Assembly: GCF_900116105.1 (NCBI RefSeq)
Contig: NZ_FPAC01000001.1
Location: 1,106,862-1,170,861 of the forward strand
Length of the DNA: 64,000 bases
From: Paenibacillus sp. 453mf
GTDB lineage: Bacteria > Bacillota > Bacilli > Paenibacillales > Paenibacillaceae
Reading direction: 5' to 3'
How positions within the stretch are numbered: the first letter of the stretch is position 1; each line of letters starts with the position of its first letter. Positions 17,072 to 25,427 of this stretch are shown here, in pieces. The notes beneath the pieces are model-generated. The model saw only the letters and a program-made list of their open reading frames with translations, ran no database searches and was not told where the DNA came from. Made by a program: the position numbers and the translations under genes.

Positions 17072-18715
17072 GTGTTGAAATTACAAAGAAATAAATTGAA
17101 TTTGATTATAAAAAAAGGTCTGATCCTTGGCGTTATTCTTTTATTGTTGCCTTTTCATTTTGCACCGAATCATGCAAATGCATCCTCAACTGAACTCCCC
17201 TTTAGAGATATTTCGAACAGTTATGCTAAAGAGGCTATTAGCCGTTTATATAATAAGGGCATCATTCGTGGAACTACCTTAACGACATTTGAGCCTAGTA
17301 AGAAGGTTACGAGAGCAGAACTTGCCAAAATGATGGTGGCTGCTATGAAGCTCGAACAAGTGGTGAATGATCTGCCCCCTTCCAAGGATCTGAAAAAGGC
17401 CGACTGGTATTACGGGGACATTAGTGCTCTTGTGAACCTGGGAATTGTTCAGGGAAGATCAGAGAATTATTTTGCACCCAAATCAAACGTAACTCGTGAG
17501 GAAGCTGCAGCACTGATGGTCCGCATGCTGAAGACCGTTCCAGAAACGATTGAAGCGTCATCAGAGCTGCCTTACATAGATCATAACCAAGCCTCTACAT
17601 GGGCATGGGGCTATATAAGCCGAGTGACCGAGCTCGGATTCATGCAGGGTGCCAGTGGAGCATTTAGACCGTCATATTCTATGACGCGTGCGGAAGCAGC
17701 GGTTCTGCTGGACCGCATACTCGAAACACCACGCATTAAATCTGAGCTCAATAACCGTACACCAGATCCGATTCTGCTCGGCTGGCAATACGATTCTACG
17801 ACTGCCGAGTACGAGAAGCAGGTGCTGGATGCGGGAATAAATACACTTTCGCCCCGCTGGTATTTTCTCGATGAGACCGAAGTTGTACAGGATCATACCG
17901 ATCAGAGGCTATTAACTTTTGCCGAGCGAAATAAGCTGAATATATGGGGAATGGTAGGCAACCGGGCGAATGCAGAGCTGACACACCGTATGTTATCAAA
18001 TGCTGCATTACGAGATAATACCGTCATGAAATTAGTGGATTATGCTAAGAAGTATGGGTTAGCCGGCTTGAATATTGATTTTGAAAATGTGTCACCTGAG
18101 GATCGGGAATATCTGACATTGTTCATGGCTTCGCTGCAGTCCAAGCTGAGCAGTATAGGTGTAACTTTATCTATTGATGTATCACCCGATCTAGGTTCTA
18201 GCTGGACGGCTGCTTTTGACTACAAGGCACTCGGAGAGCTGGCTGATTATGTCGTGTTGATGGGATATGAGGAGCATTGGAACGGTTCGGCTACTGCAGG
18301 CTCGGTTGCGTCGCTCCCATGGCTGGAATATGCTGTTCAGACATTGCAGCAGGCCGTGCCTAAGGACAAGATCATTGCAGCTCTGCCTACCTATACTCGG
18401 GATTGGTCCATGTCATCTCCTGGGGTTGGTTCATATGATATTACCCTGAAGAGACAAGGGGATATTTATCGTAATTACTCAGCCTCTCTGAAATGGAATT
18501 CGGAAATTGCACAATATACTTTAACTTATTCGGCTCAAGGGAAATCTCGCGGGATATGGGCAGAAGAGAGCCGGTCTTTGTCAGCCAAGACGACCTTGTT
18601 TGAAGGATATGATGTTGCAGGTTATGCGTTCTGGTATATGGGGTCCGAGACTGTCGATGTGTGGACAGCGATGAATAATGCCAGACAATATGCATCATAT
18701 TCGTTTGGGTTATAA
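17072..18715 (+). CDS. SLH-domain GH18 family wall hydrolase
   Basis: This 547-residue exported protein has a basic start and hydrophobic signal peptide (residues 10-32, ANASS cleavage region). Three S-layer-homology repeats follow at about 38-215 (FRDISNSYAKEAISRLYNKGIIRG and the conserved RAELAKM/REEAAAL/RAEAAVL helices). The C-terminal GH18 barrel has catalytic region GLNIDFEN near 333, where the family's acid glutamate is kept. Relatives such as YaaH/YdhD cut N-acetylglucosamine bonds in peptidoglycan. SLH repeats would hold it on the cell wall. The start is GTG behind GTGAGG. Confidence 0.85.
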   Translation: MLKLQRNKLNLIIKKGLILGVILLLLPFHFAPNHANASSTELPFRDISNSYAKEAISRLYNKGIIRGTTLTTFEPSKKVTRAELAKMMVAAMKLEQVVNDLPPSKDLKKADWYYGDISALVNLGIVQGRSENYFAPKSNVTREEAAALMVRMLKTVPETIEASSELPYIDHNQASTWAWGYISRVTELGFMQGASGAFRPSYSMTRAEAAVLLDRILETPRIKSELNNRTPDPILLGWQYDSTTAEYEKQVLDAGINTLSPRWYFLDETEVVQDHTDQRLLTFAERNKLNIWGMVGNRANAELTHRMLSNAALRDNTVMKLVDYAKKYGLAGLNIDFENVSPEDREYLTLFMASLQSKLSSIGVTLSIDVSPDLGSSWTAAFDYKALGELADYVVLMGYEEHWNGSATAGSVASLPWLEYAVQTLQQAVPKDKIIAALPTYTRDWSMSSPGVGSYDITLKRQGDIYRNYSASLKWNSEIAQYTLTYSAQGKSRGIWAEESRSLSAKTTLFEGYDVAGYAFWYMGSETVDVWTAMNNARQYASYSFGL

Positions 18716-18723
18716 CGATGAAG

Positions 18724-18751
18724 AGGATCATGCTTAGCATGGTCCTTTTTT
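18724..18751 (+). terminator. rho-independent terminator
   Basis: AGGATCATG and CATGGTCCT pair with one mismatch, followed by TTTTTT. Confidence 0.8.
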
Positions 18752-18843
18752 CAATTCCAGGCTTTCGTTTAAAAAGATACATATTGTTTAAGGATAAAAG
18801 AAAGAAGATATAAAGAAGATATATAGAAGAAGGCAGGGATAGG

Positions 18844-19752
18844 ATGATATATGATTGCATAATTGTAGGTGGAGGTATTGCCGGGCTACAGGCAGCCATT
18901 CAGCTGGGAAGGTATTCTATACACAAGGTGCTTGTCATTGATGCGGGGGAAGGTCGTTCGACCATATGCCGTAACTATCATAATATACTGGGGTTTCCGG
19001 ATGGTATATCGGGTGAGGAGATACGAAGACGAGGAAGGGCACATGCGGAAGCGACCGGAATCGAATTTTGTACAGATCGAATTATTTCTGCCAAAAAAGA
19101 AGGTGTGCTCTTCACGCTAAGCGGTAATAAAAATAAGTTGTACCAATCGAGAACACTTCTGCTTGCTACCGGTATCACAGATCGATACCCGAATATTCCA
19201 GGTTTAAGAGATGCGCTGGGAATGTCAATCTATATATGCCCTGATTGTGATGGATACGAGATTGAGAATAAGCGGACCGTCATTATGGGTTCTGGCGTTA
19301 CCGGCGCCGGCATGGCGAATATATTAGCTAAACGGGCTTCTGAGATGATCTACATTAATCACGATCAAGCTGAAGTTACCTCAGAACTTAGAGATAAATT
19401 AAGCCAAAAGGGAGTTCACTATATGGAGGAAGCCATTACCGAAGTAGAGAGTGATGATAGGGGCATGATTACAGCTGTTAAGCTGGCAAATGGTGCTGCT
19501 GTCGAAGCTGAACGAGGCTTTATCGCTTTTGGAGGCAACCAGGTTCATTCGGAGTTGGCGCAGCAGTTCGGTGCTCAGATAGAGGATAACAAGCATGTTG
19601 AAGCGGACGGACGTTCGAGAATGTCCTCAGTACCGAACCTATGGATTGCCGGTGACATCGGATTGCATTCCGAGCAAGCGGCAGTAGCGATGGGGGATGG
19701 CCTTCTATCAGCGATCTGGATCAATAAAGCATTACATCAGATGAAGAAGTAA
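18844..19752 (+). CDS. thioredoxin-reductase-like NAD(P)/FAD oxidoreductase
   Basis: At 302 residues it shows an FAD loop GGGIAGLQAA at the N-terminus, an NAD(P) loop GSGVTGAGMA near 157 and an FAD-contacting AGDIGLHSEQAAVAMGDG near 278. The redox centre is CPDC (ICPDCDGYE near 138) rather than the CATC of true thioredoxin reductase. It is probably one of the TrxR-like enzymes with a different partner. A second paralogue lies at 21122. Confidence 0.85.
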   Translation: MIYDCIIVGGGIAGLQAAIQLGRYSIHKVLVIDAGEGRSTICRNYHNILGFPDGISGEEIRRRGRAHAEATGIEFCTDRIISAKKEGVLFTLSGNKNKLYQSRTLLLATGITDRYPNIPGLRDALGMSIYICPDCDGYEIENKRTVIMGSGVTGAGMANILAKRASEMIYINHDQAEVTSELRDKLSQKGVHYMEEAITEVESDDRGMITAVKLANGAAVEAERGFIAFGGNQVHSELAQQFGAQIEDNKHVEADGRSRMSSVPNLWIAGDIGLHSEQAAVAMGDGLLSAIWINKALHQMKK

Positions 19753-19868
19753 CAGATTGGGACATATTTTTTCTAATGAGATGATTAATCTTGTTTCATT
19801 CTAAACGGGAAGGTTAATAGGAAGTGTGCAAGCGTTCGAAAATATCTATATAACTGGAGGAGAAAACG

Positions 19869-20207
19869 ATGTCTGAACAAACACATATGATCAATAAGGA
19901 TGGAAAAGTAGAGCTGAATCAGGTGGACGATGTGATGAATCGAATGGCTCCTGAACAAAAGGACGATATTTTGGAACAATTCGAAACCTTCAAGCAATAC
20001 TTGAAGAAACGTGTAGCCTTGGGAGAATCACTAGGGCTTAATGAAGAACAATTATCGATGGTAGCAGAAAAGGTTGCAGGGATGTTATCCAAGAATGAAG
20101 AGCCGAGAAACAGAGAAGAGAAGCTGCTCCAAGAACTCTGGAATGCAGCTAATAACGAACAACAGCATGCATTAGCACACGTGCTGGTCAAATTCGTTAA
20201 AAATTAA
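19869..20207 (+). CDS. DUF3243-family protein (YmfJ-like)
   Basis: This 112-residue helical protein shows the DUF3243 pattern: ILEQFETFKQYLKKRVALGESLGLNEEQLSMVAEKV, then EEPRNREEKLLQELWNAANNEQQHALAHVLVKFV. It has no signal peptide or membrane segment. The B. subtilis relative YmfJ has no known role. GGAGGAG precedes the ATG. Confidence 0.8.
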   Translation: MSEQTHMINKDGKVELNQVDDVMNRMAPEQKDDILEQFETFKQYLKKRVALGESLGLNEEQLSMVAEKVAGMLSKNEEPRNREEKLLQELWNAANNEQQHALAHVLVKFVKN

Positions 20208-20228
20208 AGTTAGAAATGAAGACAGAAT

Positions 20229-20248
20229 GGGTCCCCTCTTCGGGACCC
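20229..20248 (+). terminator. terminator-like hairpin
   Basis: GGGTCCC and GGGACCC form a perfect 7-bp stem; only TTAT follows, so termination may be weak. Confidence 0.6.
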
Positions 20249-20405
20249 TTATCCCATGAAATGAATAAATTTTATATTTTTATTAACAAGATTGAAACTC
20301 TTCGTTAATAATAAACGTTTATACTAGGTAACAAGAACAGCTAAGAAGCTTAATACATAGCACAAGGCTTGCGTTATAGAGCCGCACCAGAAGGAGAGAT
20401 GCAAG

Positions 20406-20948
20406 ATGAAGAATCGGCTATTTACATTTGTAGCGTTGGGTGTTATTCTTTCGGGAACATTAATATATGGGAATTTTAATATTGGAAATAGTACAACGGT
20501 ACTCGCCAAGTCACAGGATATTCAGGATATGACGGTACAAGTACAGCATGAGACTGTATATATCAATGATCTTAGTGATCTTAATGGAGAGCTCCAGATT
20601 AAAGCGGATGAGATTGAATGGTATGAAGGTGAAGAAGCAAACACGGTCTTTGTGGAGCAAGAGCCTAACGCTGGAATTGACTATGCTCCAGATGGATACT
20701 ATATCGTGAATGAGCAGGAGACAAACGAAACACTCAAAATCGCCGATGATGCAACCGTTACAGTTCAAATTTATGATCGTACTGGAGATATCAAGGATAT
20801 TGACATCCAATGGGATGAGGAGATCAGCTTGGACAAATTCGCTGAGCTCTACGGAGACACAACGAATATGGACATGAGCGTATTTCCCTATCACCTAACG
20901 ATTGAGAATGGTGAAGTTACACAGATAGTACAACAATATATTCCTTAA
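20406..20948 (+). CDS. exported protein of unknown function
   Basis: This 180-residue protein has an N-terminal hydrophobic segment (FVALGVILSGTLIYG) that serves as a signal peptide or anchor. The outer domain is acidic and beta-rich, with tyrosine- and aspartate-rich stretches (IDYAPDGYYIVNE, TVQIYDRTGDIKDIDIQW). I recognise no domain. AGAAGGAGAG precedes the ATG and a terminator follows. Confidence 0.65.
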   Translation: MKNRLFTFVALGVILSGTLIYGNFNIGNSTTVLAKSQDIQDMTVQVQHETVYINDLSDLNGELQIKADEIEWYEGEEANTVFVEQEPNAGIDYAPDGYYIVNEQETNETLKIADDATVTVQIYDRTGDIKDIDIQWDEEISLDKFAELYGDTTNMDMSVFPYHLTIENGEVTQIVQQYIP

Positions 20949-20962
20949 AAAATATGACATTC

Positions 20963-20991
20963 AGCCCTCTTGCTATAGTAAGAGGGCTGTT
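20963..20991 (+). terminator. rho-independent terminator
   Basis: AGCCCTCTT and AAGAGGGCT form a perfect 9-bp stem around eight bases, then GTTTA. Confidence 0.75.
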
Positions 20992-21121
20992 TATATGTTT
21001 GTTATAACATGTAGTTGCAAGATAACATGATGAGAACGCATAACTTGCTTATCATGCATTCATCTGAATTGAATATAGTATCGTATATCTAAAATTCATT
21101 GCTTAACGAAGGGGGATTGGC

Positions 21122-22018
21122 ATGCTTGATTGCATCATTATTGGCGGCGGTCCTGCAGGGCTGAGTGCCGGACTGGTGCTGGGTCGTTCTCTCCGCAGAG
21201 CGGTCATCTTAGATCATGGCAGACCACGGCATGCGCGAACCAGACATTCTCATGGTTTTTTGACGAGGGATGGAGCAAGTCCTGCTGAATTCAGACAGAT
21301 CGCTCATCAGGAGCTATCCGAGTATCCATCCATAAGCATGATGCAGGAGGAAGTCGTTGAGGTTCAGCCTGTATATGGCGGGTTTATTGCCCGTATGTCC
21401 AGTGGTAGAGAGACAGCGGGTAGAAAAGTGCTGCTAAGTACAGGGCTGCGTGAGATTCTTCCCTCGCTGCCAGGACTTGAGGAGTATTACGGACAGAGTC
21501 TCTTTAGCTGTCCTTACTGTGATGGGTACGAGCTAAGAGGGAAGCGACTTGTCCTTCTTGCGGAGACGATGAATGTCTTCAGTACCGCTCAGATGATCCA
21601 TCACTGGAGTAAGGATCTTGTTATTTGTACAAACGGGAAGAGGATACTTAATGTAGAACAACACAAAAGACTTGTGAGCAGAGGGATACGCGTCGTAGAG
21701 CAGCCCATTAGCAAATTATCCGGCAGTAACGGAAGGCTTGAGGCCATATGGTTCAGGAATGGTCAAACCATCGAGCGAGAAGGTGGTTTTGTGACTCCGC
21801 AGCTAAGCCAAGCGAGTATGATTGGACCAAGAATGGGATGTCATATGAATGACAGAGGCGCCTTGATTACAGATCATTATGGACGGACGAATATTAGAGG
21901 TATCTATGCGGCCGGGGATAGTACGGTGACGTCACCTACACAGTTAATTATCGCTGCAGCGGAAGGGAGCAAGGCAGCAATAGGGATCAATATGGATCTC
22001 GTTTATGAAGATTTCTAA
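21122..22018 (+). CDS. thioredoxin-reductase-like NAD(P)/FAD oxidoreductase
   Basis: This 298-residue paralogue of the flavoprotein at 18844 has FAD loop GGGPAGLSAG, redox motif CPYC (SCPYCDGYE near 138) and AAGDSTVTSPTQLIIAAAEG at the end. The NAD(P) loop region (LAETMNVFSTAQM) lacks the usual GxGxxG glycines, so pyridine nucleotide binding may be altered or lost. It starts with ATG behind AAGGGGGA. The electron partner is unknown. Confidence 0.82.
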   Translation: MLDCIIIGGGPAGLSAGLVLGRSLRRAVILDHGRPRHARTRHSHGFLTRDGASPAEFRQIAHQELSEYPSISMMQEEVVEVQPVYGGFIARMSSGRETAGRKVLLSTGLREILPSLPGLEEYYGQSLFSCPYCDGYELRGKRLVLLAETMNVFSTAQMIHHWSKDLVICTNGKRILNVEQHKRLVSRGIRVVEQPISKLSGSNGRLEAIWFRNGQTIEREGGFVTPQLSQASMIGPRMGCHMNDRGALITDHYGRTNIRGIYAAGDSTVTSPTQLIIAAAEGSKAAIGINMDLVYEDF

Positions 22019-22030
22019 ATGAGTTGAGCT

Positions 22031-22060
22031 AAAAAAGGCGATCTCGTACCCGAGATCGCC
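22031..22060 (-). terminator. terminator for the minus-strand YjcZ-like gene
   Basis: GGCGATCTCG and CGAGATCGCC form a perfect 10-bp stem. The T run lies on the minus-strand side, so it mainly terminates the leftward transcript; it may also stop the convergent flavoprotein mRNA. Confidence 0.8.
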
Positions 22061-22126
22061 ATGTGCTGTGCCGGTGTTTTTAAGAAGAATCAATTTCATC
22101 ATTTATTGAATATGAGATCAATTCGA

Positions 22127-22249
22127 TTAATATTGAAACGTACTAACGATGATCACGAGCAGAATGAACAGTACCAAGATAGCACCTATTGAAGAGTAAC
22201 CACCATATCCACCTTCGCCACATTTACAGCCACGTTTTGCTTCTCCCAT
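22127..22249 (-). CDS. YjcZ-family small membrane protein
   Basis: A 40-codon gene: MGEAKRGCKCGEGGYGGYSS followed by a hydrophobic helix and FQY. The Gly/Tyr-rich head plus a single C-terminal membrane helix (SIGAILVLFILLVIIV) is the YjcZ type of short sporulation-associated membrane protein. A GAGGAGGT site precedes the ATG and a terminator follows. Two cysteines in the head (CKC) are unusual for the family and could bind metal or form a disulphide. Confidence 0.8.
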   Translation of the reverse strand: MGEAKRGCKCGEGGYGGYSSIGAILVLFILLVIIVSTFQY

Positions 22250-22324
22250 GACATTTACCTCCTCATCATTTAACTACAGTAATATATGAGATGAAGGCTG
22301 ATGCTGATTGGGCGATATCATCAT

Positions 22325-23236
22325 TTATGGCGAGGTAGCGATGTGACCCAGATCATCCATCAGATGCTGAAGCGTTAACCAGTCCTGAACAGAATTGATA
22401 AATTTATGAGATGCGGGCGACAATTCGGACAAGGACAATGCAGCCATTCCGATCATGCGATAGGGCTCCTCTGCCAATGGAACAATGCATATAGTATCGG
22501 GCAGATTACCAAGCACCATTTCCGGCAGTATGCTGATGCCGAGCCCATGCTGAACCATACCTATAATGGCTTGCTCTTCAGCAACCTCAAACCGGATGCT
22601 AAGCTTCACCTTGTGCGTCCGGATCATGGATTCAATCTCATCATCTCCTCCCCATTTCGGCATAATGAACGGCTCTTCTCGCAGCTGATCCAGATGAATG
22701 GAGGGTTCCGACGCCAGAGCGTGTCCTTCAGGCAAGATACATACTAAGCGATCCTTCTTCAGAGGGATGGTATCAAAGGTAGATCTGCCTTGCAGCGACA
22801 AGAATCCAAAATCAACTGCTCCAGAGGCAATCCAGCCCTTGATTTCACCGTAATCCCCTTCTTTAAGCTTGATATGAATAGCTGGATATTCATGTTGGAA
22901 AGATTTGATCACTCCGGGCAGCCACTGCGAGGAGACACTTGTGAACGTTCCGATTCGGACCGTACCTGTTTGAATACCACTGAGTAATTGGATCTCTTGA
23001 TGCATCATTTCGTTCCATTTCAATATTTCTCTCATGTAGGGCAGAATTCGCTCCCCGCTCGCGGTCAACTGAATACCGGCTTTGGAGCGAATAAGTAATG
23101 AAAAACCGCAGCCTGCTTCAAGACTTGCAATGGCATGACTGACTGCGGATTGGGTTAGATTCAAGCTTTCTGCCGCTTTGGTCAAGCTTTGGAGCTCTAC
23201 AACTGTCGTTAAAATTTCGTATTTTGCCAGAGACAT
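22325..23236 (-). CDS. LysR-family transcriptional regulator
   Basis: At 303 residues it has the LysR helix-turn-helix at the N-terminus (LQSLTKAAESLNLTQSAVSHAIASLE) and a two-lobed effector domain starting near 92 (GTVRIGTFTSVSSQWLPGVI). It is divergent from an EamA transporter gene that an island has broken, a very common regulator-transporter arrangement. Its main target is therefore probably non-functional here, and the regulator may be an orphan. A 21-bp palindrome lies between the two starts. Confidence 0.9.
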   Translation of the reverse strand: MSLAKYEILTTVVELQSLTKAAESLNLTQSAVSHAIASLEAGCGFSLLIRSKAGIQLTASGERILPYMREILKWNEMMHQEIQLLSGIQTGTVRIGTFTSVSSQWLPGVIKSFQHEYPAIHIKLKEGDYGEIKGWIASGAVDFGFLSLQGRSTFDTIPLKKDRLVCILPEGHALASEPSIHLDQLREEPFIMPKWGGDDEIESMIRTHKVKLSIRFEVAEEQAIIGMVQHGLGISILPEMVLGNLPDTICIVPLAEEPYRMIGMAALSLSELSPASHKFINSVQDWLTLQHLMDDLGHIATSP

Positions 23237-23252
23237 CGCTCATCTTCCTTTT

Positions 23253-23273
23253 TACATGAAATAAATTCATGTA
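23253..23273. promoter_or_regulatory. palindromic operator upstream of LysR
   Basis: TACATGAA and TTCATGTA form perfect 8-base arms around ATAAA, 17 bases before the LysR start codon and 125 bases before the divergent transporter start. This fits a LysR T-N11-A-type site. Confidence 0.6.
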
Positions 23274-23397
23274 TTTAATTATAAACATTCATTTTTCTTG
23301 TGAAAAGACTTAATATATACTGAATCATGCTGTTTGAGTTACGGAATTCATATTCATCCAAGTACATACAAACGAGAATTTGAAGGGAAGAACGATA

Positions 23398-23487
23398 GTG
23401 AAAGTAGAACGTATAGCAGATCTGCAGATGCTGCTTGTAACCCTATTATGGGGTTCCTCTTATCCAAGGGAGGAAAGCGAACTTTAA
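23398..23487 (+). pseudogene. 5' fragment of an EamA/DMT-family transporter
   Basis: GTG behind GAAGGGA opens a frame whose first 22 residues (IADLQMLLVTLLWGSSY region) are the first membrane helix of an EamA drug/metabolite transporter. After the TAT codon ending at about 23463 the sequence becomes unrelated and stops at TAA. The middle of the same protein resumes at about 34070. The divergent LysR gene is its natural neighbour. Confidence 0.7.
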
Positions 23488-23497
23488 TCTCTAGTAC

Positions 23498-23715
23498 TCC
23501 GGACAAAGTATAAGTAACAGATGAGTAACAGATGATACTATGCTAGTGGTAGTTGATCGGGTCATTGATCTTCCGAGATTAAGTTTAAAATCTAATTTTT
23601 GGTTTCCGCTTGGCATATTAGATACAGTATCAATTTTTATATCACTCACATTGTAAAACACTTCAATCAACTTTCCACTTGCTGCAAAAGCTGTTAAGGA
23701 GTATAGATTTATCCA
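23498..23715 (-). pseudogene. fragment of a stalk/copper-amine-oxidase N-domain protein
   Basis: On the minus strand an open stretch reads TAFAASGKLIEVFYNVSDI and then a segment ending MPSGNQK. This is the signal-peptide end and first strands of the copper amine oxidase N-terminal (stalk) domain found in many Paenibacillus exported proteins. No start codon is visible and the expected continuation is absent. Confidence 0.45.
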
Positions 23716-23863
23716 GATGTATCAGGCAGAAAAGTGTCCGTGGAGGTACATGTTGAAAACCATACAGGCGAGGCCATCAAGGGAACGCTGACATTCAGAG
23801 TGGAATTGAACGGTGAGGAGGTCTATCAAACCTTCAGGATAAGATCATATAAAGCGAGCTCAA
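23716..23863 (+). pseudogene. beta-sandwich-like protein fragment, unrecognised
   Basis: An open frame without a convincing start reads VSVEVHVENHTGEAIKG, then TLTFRVELNGEEVYQTF, the pattern of an immunoglobulin-like module. It runs into terminator hairpins. It looks like the 3' remnant of a larger gene. Confidence 0.35.
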
Positions 23864-23946
23864 AGAAGCCGCATTGGGCTTTTTTTGTGTCCAAAATAAC
23901 TAAAACGATAAAGCGCTGGGGAGATTCCTCCGGCGCTTTTTTGCCT
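23864..23946 (+). terminator. two tandem terminator hairpins
   Basis: The first (AAGCC/GGCTT then TTTTTTT) ends near 23886. The second (AAGCGCTGG-GGAG with CTCC-GGCGCTT, then TTTTTT) spans about 23910-23946. Both sit in a decayed region and are probably relics of former operon ends. Confidence 0.6.
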
Positions 23947-24003
23947 TTAACAAGGTCTTTTTGAATCCAAGCTTACATCGTAGAGGAAAAAACACTAGAT
24001 ATT

Positions 24004-24349
24004 CATGGGACAAGTATCCAATTAAATGGGCTGATCTAAGGAGGACTAACCCTAGTTTAATGAGGATTTGACTGGTAGGGAAATTGGTTTGAAGGTCTGG
24101 GTGAGCTCGTATCGATAGCAAAGCAGTATCCATTTTTGAAAGATAAAATACCTACGGGTCGGAAAAGAAATAAGGAAATGATTTTTACGATAAAAAGAAA
24201 AAATTTTACTACCATAAAGATTGATTGATGGGGAGATTGAAAAATACAATTCAAGGTACGAGCATGTAGATGTCCTTACTCCTGAAGGGAGTTCCCATCC
24301 CCAAAAGGGTAAAGTAGCAGGACGGAATATCAAAAAAGAAATGCAGTAA
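24004..24349 (+). pseudogene. decayed gene of unknown family in shifting frames
   Basis: Several adjacent frames read as protein but are interrupted. WDKYPIKWADLRRTNPS ends in TGA. GELVSIAKQYPFLKD and onward to TTIKID ends at 24229. DGEIEKYNSRYEHVDVLTPE to KGKVAGRNIKKEMQ ends at 24349. Joined, they look like the C-terminal domain of one protein. The last segment has a flavour of polymorphic-toxin C-termini, but I cannot name it. The 190 bases after it hold nothing I can identify. Confidence 0.35.
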
Positions 24350-24540
24350 AATACCGGTCATCTCGGAATACAATGAGGAACTCATTTAAGAGGCTTTCTT
24401 TGGACAAAAATAAGCTGGACCGAAGGAACGATCTAGCTTAATGGTAAACTATTAAATTAATTGTTAGTAAATGTCAACTGATTTGCAACTTTTCATTTTA
24501 ATGAAACGTTTATCATATAGAAAAGAAAGAAGTGAGTATA

Positions 24541-25255
24541 TTAGCCCCAAGACGAAGGCGCAAGTGCAACCATGCTATATACAGAGTTTGTTTTACTATT
24601 TACATGGATTGCATTGAAACTGGAGTCTTTAGCCTTCATTTGAGACGATGTACCAGAATCAAGAAGAACACCAAAACCACAACCGAGTGCTTTTAGGACG
24701 TTTCTACAATCCCATGCGGAACCACTTTGTAGATATAACATTACGATTTTGTTGTTGGAACTCTTATAACCGATAGCAGTACGATTAATTTTGCCGCTAT
24801 TCGTAAAGGAGTTAACAGAGTTAGCATGTTCCACATCGACACATTTATCGATATATGCTTGTTCATTGGCAAAGGAATCGTTTAAATATAGACCAATACC
24901 GCCAATTGCCCAGTTAATAATAGAAGTTCCGTATGGAAAATCGCTAATTCGACTGAGAAGGGCTACAGCACATGTGGGAGAACTGCCGCTGTTGTAACTT
25001 ACCATTGTACTTCGGGTGTATGCACCATTTGCATTAGAAGCGCCATTTGGCCCTAACAGCTACTCCATCTTCTTTTGTAGCAATACCGACAAGGGTAGTG
25101 CCTGAGAAGAATGTACCATTAATACCTGGATAAGCGGAACTATAAACGGAACCAGAGATAGAACGAACCGAAACGTCAGCAAGGTCAGCACTAATATAGT
25201 GTACACCACTAACACCATTAACCGTTGTATTTCCGCGATATAATGCTTGTCCCAT
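24541..25255 (-). pseudogene. phosphodiester-glycosidase-like (NAGPA) protein, frameshifted
   Basis: The frame starting at 25255 encodes 73 residues including PGINGTFFSG and ends early. Shifting by one base near 25057 restores GPNGASNANGAYTRSTM and continues to 24541. The joined product is about 237 residues and is paralogous to the intact 246-residue protein at 26539. Shared landmarks are GINGTFF/GINGGFF, NRTAIGY/PRTAIAW and the end motif VLLDSGTSSQ/VVLDGSGSSS, diagnostic of the NAGPA/phosphodiester glycosidase domain. No signal peptide is present. Translation starts behind AAAGGGGA. Confidence 0.65.
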
Positions 25256-25286
25256 ATCGAATTCCCCTTTTCTGTTTGTGATAATA

Positions 25287-25343
25287 CAAGAAGAGGGTGT
25301 TATCTTGTTCTTCGCCCCTCAACGAATAAAAGATAACTTCTTG
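25287..25343 (-). ncRNA. conserved 5' leader hairpin, copy A
   Basis: Copy A of a 57-base element that recurs at 27336 with 54 of 57 bases identical, each time between promoter and start of a phosphodiester-glycosidase-like gene. On the RNA strand CAAGAAG-TTATCTT pairs with AAGATAAC-ACCCT-CTTCTTG, leaving a 5-base bulge. Inside, TTCG pairs with CGAA around an invariant TTGAGGGG loop. It starts close to the predicted transcription start. Confidence 0.55.
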
Positions 25344-25355
25344 TATTGATATTAT

Positions 25356-25385
25356 AATATATAGCGTAACGTTACGCAATATATT
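25356..25385. promoter_or_regulatory. 30-bp palindromic operator/promoter A
   Basis: The centre GCGTAAC|GTTACGC is perfect and the 15-base arms match at 14 positions. On the minus strand it reads ATATTGCGT-N7-CGCTATATA and runs into a TATAAT (25351-25356) just before leader A. It also lies upstream of the divergent lipoprotein gene, so one regulator could control both directions. Confidence 0.65.
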
Positions 25386-25427
25386 TATTGAGTTAAATTA
25401 AATAAAATTAGTTTGGAGATGATTTTA

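Noticed and set aside
25287..25343. Leader hairpin as a simple terminator
   Set aside because: It lies between promoter and start codon, lacks a following T run, and has a bulge and conserved loop not typical of terminators.
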